From Xiphias gladius (Eukaryota > Chordata > Actinopteri > Istiophoriformes > Xiphiidae): a stretch of 64,000 bases of DNA. The stretch is taken from NCBI RefSeq assembly GCF_016859285.1, contig NC_053409.1, positions 22,205,976-22,269,975 on the forward strand, given 5' to 3'. The notes beneath the pieces were generated by a model, which saw only the letters and a program-made list of their open reading frames with translations, did not search any database and was not told where the DNA came from. Position numbers and translations under genes: made by a program. Shown here in pieces: positions 1 through 9,200 of this stretch. Numbering within the stretch: the stretch's first letter is position 1; the number at the start of each line of letters is the position of its first letter.

Positions 1-60
1 TTCTCCAGTAAAAGTAGTGTGGCAATAAAACATCTGGCTCTACGCCCAGAGTATTACTGT
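1..60 (+). pseudogene. V-like framework-3 fragment upstream of the first TCR J segment (partial)
   Basis: In the frame starting at base 1 the sequence reads like the end of an immunoglobulin-superfamily V domain: a Ser-rich stretch, then LRPE and YYC ending at base 60. The frame stays open to the end of J1 at base 148. A CACAGCG heptamer-like string follows the Cys codon at 61-67, but no nonamer is visible at a 12 or 23 spacing. The usual acidic-Ser-Ala residues between LRPE and YYC are missing. It could be the edge of a V gene or relic whose body lies outside the window, or chance. Confidence 0.35.
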
Positions 61-96
61 CACAGCGAGTTCTCATCAGCTCTGTCAAATACTGTG

Positions 97-148
97 AGTT
101 ACCAGGCAGAGGCTTACTTTGGAGCTGGAACTAAACTCACCGTTTTAG
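97..148 (+). CDS. TCR beta joining segment J1
   Basis: This germline J segment encodes a peptide ending in AYFGAGTKLTVL, with the FGXG motif and TVL ending of beta J segments. It ends in a strong splice donor (G then GTAAG at 149). A heptamer-like TACTGTG lies at 90-96, but the nonamer position (about 69-77) matches the consensus poorly, so recombination efficiency is uncertain. Rearranged V-D-J would be spliced from this donor to the constant exon at 1358, and the leftover G supplies the first base of the constant-region Asp codon. Confidence 0.85.
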
Positions 149-442
149 GTAAGAATGAAAATAATTAAAAGTTACAATAAACAATACTGATATAATATTA
201 CATAGGATATATTTGCAAAGCAGTTGGTTTGATATCTACCATGTAAGAGCTGAGGGTTGTTGTTTTTTTAATCTTCTCCTCTTAAATGGAACTTAAATCA
301 AAAGTTTAATGCCATTAGCATCTAATTTTATTTGTTATGAATGTGTCTCATTTTTACACATTTGTGTGCAAAAAGGTTTTTAGTTTTTCTGAAAAATTAG
401 CACAAAGATAGGCCACGGCTTTCGGTGCTGAATGCTTGAGCA

Positions 443-470
443 GTTTTTTCTGTAGCCTTGTATCAGTGTG
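443..470 (+). promoter_or_regulatory. 12-RSS of J2
   Basis: Recombination signal for RAG1/2. A T-rich nonamer (443-451) is separated by 12 bases from the heptamer CAGTGTG (464-470), which abuts the J2 coding end. The nonamer matches about seven of nine positions of the J-side consensus. Confidence 0.7.
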
Positions 471-522
471 AGCAACTATGAACCAGCTTACTTTGGCAGT
501 GGCACCAAACTGACTGTGTTGG
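471..522 (+). CDS. TCR beta joining segment J2
   Basis: Germline J segment encoding SNYEPAYFGSGTKLTVL, with an intact FGXG motif and a GTAAG donor at 523. The 12-spacer RSS immediately upstream is the best of the three J segments. The phase after the final Leu codon (one extra base) matches the constant exon. Confidence 0.9.
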
Positions 523-1006
523 GTAAGAAAATTATGAAAATCATACACATAAATTTTTGTTTTCTGAGCTATTTTAACCTAACTGTGCAAAAATTATTGT
601 TGAGTTAGGTTTAGGGCTGTAGAAAAAAAATAGGGTTGTTTTGGAGCTGGCCTGTGTTGCTGTGCAGATTTAAAGTCAAAACTGCAAAAGAAAATGTAAA
701 ATTTTTAACCTAAATACATACCATTAATCTATGGCTAACAGGCTTTGTTAAGTTCAGACACCAGACTTACTGTTATAGTTATTTAAATATTTTAAAGCTG
801 TAAAAGTTGGCATTCAGAGGATGTCTTCCCTTGCATCAAAAATTGAGGAGAAAAAGTGTATTTAAATTACATAATGAGTTCATACGTGAGATACATATGA
901 GATAGTGATTTCACTCTGTATGGACTGGCTTGGAACTCACAAATGCGATAAAATAAGTTAGAGGTAGTTGGAGGTTCACTCAGCACCTGTATTCTAGGTC
1001 TTTGTC

Positions 1007-1034
1007 AGTTTTTTACATGTGAGTGAGTGCTGTG
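1007..1034 (+). promoter_or_regulatory. 12-RSS of J3
   Basis: A T-tract nonamer (1007-1015), a 12-base spacer and the heptamer TGCTGTG (1028-1034) abut J3. The last four heptamer bases match consensus and the outer ones are degenerate. Confidence 0.6.
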
Positions 1035-1087
1035 CTCTGGCGGTTACCCTGCTTATTTTGGAGAGGGAACCAGGCTAACAGTTCTTG
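1035..1087 (+). CDS. TCR beta joining segment J3
   Basis: Germline J segment encoding SGGYPAYFGEGTRLTVL with a GTAAG donor at 1088. It is the J nearest the constant gene, 270 bases upstream of exon 1. The phase is the same as J1 and J2. Confidence 0.88.
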
Positions 1088-1357
1088 GTAAGATTATTGC
1101 AATAGCTTCATTAAAACACACATTTCTCTGATTAAATTCAGTGTGAGTTGTGTAACCTGTAATGACCATGTTGTATTTGATGTTAATGTTCAGTGTGAAA
1201 AAGTTCTCGTGTCTTTTGAGCCCAATGTTCATGTCTAAATTCTGCTATCAACTCCTAAGTCACATGTACTTTAGAGTTGTGTATTGGATGTGGGTTTGTT
1301 GTCCTATCGATCTACAGGCAGCTTTAATTTAGGGATTTATTTCCTTCGTCCTTGCAG

Positions 1358-2314
1358 ACAACACGGAAAAGACCGACCCAACCGTGAAAGTTTTTCGACC
1401 TTCATCAAAGGAGTGTCGAAACCAGAAGGACAATGAAAGGAAGAAGACCATACTTTGCGTGGCCAGTAAATTCTACCCTGACCATATCAGTGTGTTCTGG
1501 CAGATTAATGGGAAGAATGTCTCCAAAGGTGTGGCAACTGACAACGCTGCCCTAAAGGCTGCCAGCTTCTACAGTATCACCAGCAGGTTGAGGGTCTCTG
1601 CCGAAGATTGGTTCAATCCCCAGAATAATTTCACGTGCACTGTCAGCTTCTTTACTGGGAACGAAACGCGGCTTTTTTCAGATGTCATTTATGGTGAAGG
1701 TATGTTCATTTGGAACTCCGAAATAACCTAGACCTGATCTGTTTGCTCCTGAATATACATGTTAACAATCATCTGTTCTTGTCTAATTCATCTCTTATTT
1801 TTCTATCAGCTGAAGATGTCCCCATGACAAGAGGTAAATATATTAATCTTTGGTTCTATACACCTCAGTGCATTAATTCTACCAAGGTTATCACCAAAAA
1901 AGGTTTAGTGTGTTCATCTTGGAATTCATAAGCTCATATACTGTATATAAACCAAGAGTAGCTGCTTACATAAACTGTCTGGACAAAGTGAACTGGATGT
2001 TTCCTCTTTGAATCGTGTAACTCGTCCGAATGTGTGAACCTTCTGCAGAGAGATATCTGAAGATTACACAGGGCGCCAAACTCTCCTACGCTGTTTTTAT
2101 CATCAAGAGCATCATCTATGGAGCCTTTGTAACGTTTTTGGTGTGGAAACTTCAGGTTTGTCAAACCCAACACTTTTGATTGACTGCCCTTGATATAAAA
2201 ACTGCTCCCGTGTATTTTATTCCTTCAATGAACAGGTAATGAAAAGAGCTCATGACGATAAGACATTGTGTCCTTTGTCTGTTTCAGGGTTTAACTGGAA
2301 AGGGGAAAGACTGA
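1358..2314 (+). CDS. trbc: T-cell receptor beta constant region, four exons
   Basis: Membrane-anchored constant part of the TCR beta chain, which pairs with TCR alpha and CD3. Exons: 1358-1699, 1810-1833, 2049-2155, 2288-2314 (stop TGA 2312-2314); all introns are GT-AG and phases close. Exon 1 is one C1-type Ig domain: the first Ig Cys lies in TILCVASKFYPDHISVFWQ and the second in NNFTCTVSFF, with the usual Trp between them. Exon 2 encodes a nine-residue connecting piece. Exon 3 gives the transmembrane segment with the Lys (FIIKSIIYGAF) that contacts CD3. Exon 4 is a short cytoplasmic tail. There is no Cys in exons 2-3, so the usual hinge disulfide to TCR alpha cannot form there. FYPDH and the membrane segment are beta-like rather than alpha-like. 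The start is the splice acceptor, not an ATG. Confidence 0.93.
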
Positions 2315-2367
2315 GAGTGGAGCTGAGGCAAATGAACTGTGGGAGACGGATTATCGTGCTTTCCGTA

Positions 2368-2373
2368 AATAAA
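2368..2373 (+). promoter_or_regulatory. Polyadenylation signal of the TCR beta constant gene
   Basis: AATAAA about 55 bases after the stop codon. A second AATAAA at 2593-2598, followed by a T/G-rich stretch, could be the main site. Confidence 0.6.
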
Positions 2374-3670
2374 GTTGAAAAGATAGTGGTTATATTTCCG
2401 TAAAGCTGTACGTTACATTGCATTTGCACTTGTGTATGAATGAACCATTCAAATTCTGCAGATGAACAGTTCTGTGCTTATTCTTGTTACGATTTTTTAA
2501 AGCTATAACTGGCATTTCCTTTTTAAAGACACTTCATAATTCTATGTGTTTATTCGTGGTGGACCAATGCTTGTGTGCTGAATTGTCTTCTCAATAAAAG
2601 TATTTCCACGGATCTTGACAAACATGTTCTGTCATTCATCTTCAAAAGTTTGTTTTGAGTGCCCTACTGAGTTTTGTAGTTTGTCCCGATAACGATTCTC
2701 ATGGCATCTTCTAGCAGGAAACTTTATTTACGTTCAGTATGTATGTAAAACAGAAATGGACATCAACCTTCCTATCAGACATCATTCATACACTGTGGTT
2801 AATTTGAATAAGAAAGGATCAGACAGATAAATTACGATATCTGTCAGTTGCTCCAAATTGTTGCTGATATGCAGTTAGGTGCCCCCCCCCCAGCCTCCTC
2901 ATTGTTCTCATATCTCATCCTACACTGAATTGATAGTGTGAGGTATATTTAGCAGCTCACCAACCAGCCTGTTTTCTGAGAAACCAACTACTTTCCACCT
3001 GCTTATGTTGAAACATCTCAGCTCAGGAAAACTTCACAAGCAGATTCATTTCAGTCATAACAAGTTTTTCCAAATGGTGACTCAAGTTTTGCCAGTAAAT
3101 TTAATTGCTAAATGAAATTCCACTGACTAAAATGTAATTTTTTTTCTCGTTGTGAAACCATTTGAGCGTATTAAAGTGGCTTTATTTGAGTCATATATTG
3201 TTTTTCCACAAACATGAGCAGTGCGTTACAGTTTGAATGCTCCTCGTGAACACAGAAATTCTTCCTTAAAGTTCAAACACTGTCAGAAAGACAGTAAACG
3301 TTAAGAGTGTGAGTCTACTACATAACAACAGGAGATCAACGTTCTCCTCTGTGTACGAAAGAAGGTCAAAGCTGGTGCTGGGGAGAAGACAGAGTGGGGC
3401 TTGAAACTGTGCAGAGGAGCAGAGAGCAACAGCAGAGGAGAGGATGTGGTCACAGAGCATCCTGCAGATCGTTCTCTGTGCTGAAAAAAGACGGAGGTGC
3501 AGCCTTGCTCTTCACCACAACCTCCGGCTGACAGAACGCACCTGCATCTCTGCACCAACTCGCTCACACTGCACATCTCAGCGCAAAACAGCTGGGAAAA
3601 GCTTCCATTTGTGTGTCAACTGAAGCACCAGAAAGAACTCAAGTATGTGTTGTATTACACACAACAGTTG

Positions 3671-3923
3671 TTTACTGTGACCTGGTGAAGAAATTTGCTT
3701 TTGAAAGTTTTACGTTGCAGTAAATAAGAAACACCTAAAATGTATTTTGTTGCAGTCGCAAACTAAACAACACTAATAAATAGTAATGAAAAACTGAGGC
3801 TGTTTCATTGCAATCTCTGTAAATTATCTTCATGTGAATCATTACATACATACACAGATACAAACAACAGAGGTTTACTGTGACCTGGTGAAGAAATTTG
3901 CATTTGAAAGTTTTTTGTTGCAG
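3671..3923 (+). repeat. Direct duplication of a 50-bp segment
   Basis: Bases 3671-3720 and 3874-3923 are near-identical copies of the same 50 bases, both beginning TTTACTGTGACCTGGTGAAG and both preceded by ACAACAG. They differ at only a few positions and are about 200 bases apart. Confidence 0.85.
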
Positions 3924-5082
3924 GTGACAGGAGAGATGTAAAATGAAATTACCTGCAATCAAAGAGATTAAAACATTATCAGGTGGAGTAAAGATGCCTT
4001 TCAACAGTTCATTTAAAGAGAGTCTGTATGAGTCTTTAAATTATATTGTAGGGTTATCAATTCCATGTGAACCACTATATGAGATACTATTCTGTATGTT
4101 ACTATATTTGAAACATAACCTGGCCATATACTAAATGCTTCTGTCCAAACAGTCTCTCATCAAACTGTGAATTTATTTTTGACCAGTGAAGACTCCAGCG
4201 GGACTCAAAATGAGGAAGACCATGTTCTCCTTTCTCCATTTGTTTCCTTGAAAAACATGTTTGTGCTCGCTGGAGTCACATAAACAGGAAACAGTGTGTG
4301 AGACAGCAACAGAAGCATATCTCCACCTGCAAACCCTGACCTTTAGATTAATTTATAAGCTTCTGTTTTCATCTCTTTTTGAAAACAGAGTTTCATACTT
4401 GCAATTTTGTGACTAAAGCTTGTGGGGTTATTTAAAACTTCAACACAAAGCAGTACTTGTGAGTATGAGCACATTTTGTATGCTATGCCCAAATTTCAAA
4501 CTGCGTTATGAAGGTAAAAACACCTCCACCACCTACAGGTCAATCGAAAGGTTATTATATTATTAATTCATAAAAACAGGACAACAGCAACTCAGTGCAA
4601 AATGTTACACAATATTTTATCACAAATCGTATTGTGGGATGTAAGAACAGTGAGCAATGTGCAACCTGAAAGACAGTTAGTTATAAATCTAAAGATTTTC
4701 ATATGGGAGTTTTGTATTGGACCAGGGCTGCCACTTCCTGCTGTTCAATACTTCATACGGTCAAATGCACTGAGAAAAAACCTTAGTCAAGAACCTTAAT
4801 GCTAAATAACAGCCCAAACTACAACGTATTGATGCTGTTGTCATGAAAAATGAAAAATTACCAAAAAAAACAGAGAAGTTACACTGATTTTCAACAAGTA
4901 GAAAAGTTGAAACAAAGACTAGAAACCCAGGCAGGCATGTTTGGTGTGTAAAGCTATAAATATACTTAAATAACATATTCTTAAATAACTTGAATACCTG
5001 CCTGAAACTTTCAAGGGAAATTCATTTATATAATTATTAGTGTTACAAACCACCTGTGTCCACACATGTGACGTCAGCTGCC

Positions 5083-5270
5083 TTTTTTCAAGGCAGACAT
5101 TTTGACGTGTCGGAGCTGGAAAAGCACAGGTGTTACTAATGATATAAGCAATGGCTCCGTTCTTCCCAAGTGTCCCACTAGGCCAGGACAGTGTGACGGT
5201 GAGAAAGCATGCACAATACCAGGACCCCGAAACCGAGGCAGCTGAACGGAGTTCAGGAATCATTCATTTT
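5083..5270 (+). repeat. Dispersed miniature element, related to the copy at 50617-50847
   Basis: It shares a terminal block around CATTTTGACGTGTC and an internal block beginning CACAGGTGTTACTAATGA with the copy inside a psen1 intron. Only the left terminal inverted repeat is clear here, so this copy is probably 3' truncated. Confidence 0.6.
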
Positions 5271-5498
5271 ATCATTTAGACCCGTGCCCTACTTCGACGT
5301 ATCGAATATCAAGGATTACCTTAAGTTAACACTCTTCAGCAACCAGACACAAAGAAAAAAATTCCACCCACACGTTCTGACACATTTCGTTTGTCATGTT
5401 GAACGACCCCTCATGGTCCCAGCTGGGACGGCAAGCCACGTTTTAGGTTTGACATTCAGTGATTCAAACCGCCAGGAGGATTTATCAAAATATGATTT

Positions 5499-5504
5499 TT
5501 TATT
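5499..5504 (-). promoter_or_regulatory. Candidate papln polyadenylation signal
   Basis: TTTATT on the plus strand (AATAAA on the minus strand) about 590 bases beyond the papln stop codon. This would give a 3'UTR of roughly 0.6 kb. Confidence 0.4.
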
Positions 5505-6091
5505 ATCAAATAATTACATAAAAATAAACACAGTCTGGTAGGAGCTCCATGTACGTCACAGAATCAGCAACAGAATCAATGAAGTGTCAAAATATTGCTT
5601 AAAAAAATAGAAGCCAAAACTACAGCAGATATGGAGTAGTTTCACAATATGTTAAATCCTTTTAATGACCTCAAAGAAAAAGCCATATGATTCTCTAAAA
5701 AACAGAGAACGTGTACAGTAGGTCCAGTGAGTAATAACTTAATTTCAAAAATGTGACAGAGAAGAACGAAAGAGAAGGTCTGAGTTCTGCCTCATTACAT
5801 TCAACAGACTTTACAACATTAAATGGTACAAACATTTTAAGGCACAGACTCCCTGAACAAAGAACTCACTGCAGAACGACTCCTAGTTCACAGATTTACC
5901 TACACCTACAGTAATCAGTCCCTTTTATATTGCATCCTTGAATTATGACAATCTGGTCAGATATGAGTGGGGTTTTTTTTAAGTCCTTTTGGCAAATGCA
6001 GCGGTTCAGAGTTGAAAGTTGGGGTTTTAAAAATGCTTGTCGTCCATAACGCAAACCGCCTGCCCCATAGTTTTTAAACCCCTCCGCGGCC

Positions 6092-6252
6092 TTAGCCCAG
6101 CTGACCAAACCTGTCGTTTCTCTGTGAGTGCCTGGCACAGCTGGCGCAGCAGAAACTGGAGTAGTAGGAGTTGGAGCAGAGTCGGGCGTAAACTATCAGC
6201 TCGCAGTTGGCAAGCTCAGGCTGGTCCACGCATTCTGGCGGCACATCAAAAC
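6092..6252 (-). CDS. papln: papln last exon: PLAC domain and stop
   Basis: Residues about 1174-1226. It encodes the C-terminal PLAC (protease and lacunin) module: [19 protein letters not shown], then the closely spaced CC and C of FCCASC. TAA stop at 6092-6094. This six-Cys module closes most ADAMTS-like proteins and papilins. The acceptor is at 6253. Confidence 0.93.
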
Positions 6253-9200
6253 CTGCAACGGCAGTAATGAAAGGCAGTCCGCTTTAGTTTTGTTTCCGTG
6301 CCTCGTAAAATCCGATCAGTACAGCAGAACATTGTGCTGATCTTTATTTCTCCTGCTTCGTTCACCTGCACTGGTCACCTTTTTTGTTCCAACATCACCT
6401 TCAGGGGCCTCACTATCCCGGCTGCAGACTTCTGAATCACTGCGCACATCTCCAGTTTTTTCATTTTTTTTTTTTTTCTTTTTCTTTCAGCAATTCAAAT
6501 AGTAGAATAATGAAGTGAAATGAATGAGCAGGTCAGTACGATTGCTGGGCCTGGGCGGTGAAAACATTTCGCCACGCACTTTCCAATCTTCCGAACAGAA
6601 GAAGATTGGAAAGTGATAAACCATTAGCTAAAACAAATTTTACCCATCCGCAGACAATCGTTTTTCTGATTGTTTCTCATGTTCGTGCGGTGGCATGGAG
6701 GGGGAATCTGGTGAATCTAGTTCAAACAGCGATTTCTTTTTTTTTCTTCTAAATGCGTACACCATCATTTCTCACCTTGTTGTGTGTCTTTGATGACCCT
6801 CACTTCGGCCGTGGCGCTCACAGAGTAGATGCCAGTGTACGCATTACAGGTGTAGGTGCCCTCATCTGAGGGCTTTACATTGTTTAGGATCAGGCTGCCA
6901 TCAGATGAGGTCAGGATGTTACGACCATCTGGACGCACCGGAACACCATTTCTGTAGGAAAAGAAGAAGTTTAACAATGAAAAGTCAGCTGAGGCACAAG
7001 AGCCTCGTGTACCTTTTTTTAAACTGCTGTTGTGTAATGGCAGCGTTGAAATCCTCCTCTTCCTGGAAACGAGCTTGTCTTTTTGAGGTCCACAAGATTC
7101 TGACTTGATACACTGAAGATTAAAGTAAGAGAACTGAGGCACTGCTCGGGTCATCTTTGACTAGAATTAATATTTACAGACGTTTTTTACAAAAATCCGG
7201 TTACACCAACCTCAACGGAAGAAAAAGACAAATTAAAACTTATACAAATCCCGTTCTTGTTAAGCATCTTAGACTTTCTTTTTGAGTAACTCCACAGAAA
7301 GACTACATAACTTTTTGTGAGTTCAAGCTTCTCTTGTCTTATGGTTATAACTGGGCTTTATGAGTTATGAACTTTGTGATCATGTAAATGTTTATGAAAA
7401 CATATGAATCACATAAAGTTTTTTTTTCCAATCTCGAAAAGACAAATATCACCCGAATATCTTTCAAATAAAAATGACCATATAGACCATTTAAAAACTT
7501 TTTTTTTTTTTTAAATTTGTGTCCCTTTTACAGTTGTTAGATACCAAACTCTCCAAGTGTCACATTCAACATGAGGTCTAAAAAGATAACTACTGCAGGC
7601 ACATTCACGTTCAGTTTTACCTGGACCAGCCGATATTGATGTTGTTTCCTGACACCACACAGGGGAGCAGAGCCGTGCTGCCCTCAGACACCTGGATGTT
7701 ATTAGGAGCCGTAGTGATCCTCAGGTCCGCTGGACAGTGAAGTCAGAAAAACGATCAGATAGAATTAACTTTTCTTTTCTATTTAAAAATCTTTATACCC
7801 TCATAAACGTTTATAATGATTAGCTTATGACCTTTTCTGCCATCTGCCGGTAACTATGTGAAACTACAACATCAGTAGAGCTAAAAAGTCCAGTAGCTCA
7901 ATCTGTCGTCTCTGGCACATGGTAGTGGACATAATGTGCTAATTGGATGTCACACTAAAACACACCTTGGACTCTGAGTTGCAGCTGCCTCTGCTCCAGC
8001 TGCTGCTGACTGGAGGCCGTGCATGTGTAGACGCCAGAGTCGTCAGACTTGAGAGCGCCAAAGATCAGGGTACCATCCGAGTGTTGGGTAAACCTGCAAC
8101 ACAGCAGTCAGTCAGGACCCCTGTCCACACTCACAGCTAGAGCAGAAAGGGCAGTCGCTGTGGTTCTATTATGATTATTATTATTACTATTGCACAACCA
8201 AGGAGCAAGGCTTGTCTAGAATGTTTATATTGCATGCAGCCCTAATGTGAAAAGAGTGTTTTTAACAGCAGTAGTTTATTGCCGTGTTTATTTTGACGAC
8301 ACAACGAAAATAATCTGCTTCTACTAACAGGAGGAAGATGCTTTTTTTAATGTACAACGGGAGCTAAACCTCGAGAGTGAGGGGCTGATGTAAAGCATAC
8401 GCATGTTTGTCCTGAGGAAAACAACGAAGGAGACAAATGTTCAAGAAGTGACACGCTGTGGACAAGTAGCAGCCTCTTATGGGTTTATAGGACAAGTCAG
8501 TGGCCACACGTTTTAGAAAAACTGACACTAGGGCTGCTGACACATGCTGAGAGGCATACCGTGACCCGACCGTGGCTCTTCTTGCACTGTCACAATTACT
8601 TTACGATATATATTGATATTAAAACAAGACTAAGAGCCTACAGTCATGCTAGCAGGTCTGTGAGGCTGTACTTTGGCACAGAGGTTCTTTAGGATAAATG
8701 CTGACATCAGCCTGCTAGCACGGTCACGGTGAGGGTGTGACTGACATGCTGACGGTTAGCAGGCAATGTTTGTCATATTCCCCATCTTAGTCTTAGCATG
8801 CTAACATCTGTTAATTAGCCCTGAACACCAAAAGCGGCTGAGGCTGATGAGAATGCCATGGGATTTTACAGGTTTTTGGTCATAAACCAAAGTATTGGAT
8901 AAATTCAAATTCTGACCTGACCTGATGATGGCGCTACATGAGGACCAGCATAGTTATAACAATTCATCCAGGTGAGAACATGAATGTCTGTTCCGATTCT
9001 CGAGGCAATATATTCAATAGTTGTTGAGACATTTCACTTAATCCACAAATATCAACTTCATGGTGTTGCTAGATGAAAGGTCAGAGGATCACCAAACTCA
9101 TTGGGATTCATCCTCTGGGGAACGCAAACGTCTGTACAAAATTCCATGGCAATTCATCCAGCAGGTCTTGAGATATTTCAGTCTGGACCAAAGTGGTGGA

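Larger units (their letters stand above)
2620..5480. other. Spacer between the TCR beta constant gene and papln
   Basis: No supportable exon was found on either strand. It contains a C-run near 2882, a 50-bp direct duplication (3671-3923) and a miniature inverted-repeat element copy near 5083-5270. A few short ORFs (for example 3301-3576 minus) have no splice context or recognisable motif. Confidence 0.5.

Noticed and set aside
630..670. Possible fourth J segment (TTTGGAGCTGGCC gives FGAG)
   Set aside because: The following residues are not TKLTVL, there is no splice donor and no RSS upstream.
3400..3660. Leader-like ATG (MWSQSILQIVL) and a framework-like NSLTLHISA string, hinting at a V gene after the constant gene
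   Set aside because: The pieces are in different frames, with no leader intron pattern, no paired Cys/Trp and no RSS.
5896..6138. 80-codon minus-strand ORF at the papln 3' end
   Set aside because: It is a shifted frame over the PLAC exon and 3'UTR; the real frame is fixed by six Cys and the upstream exon phase.
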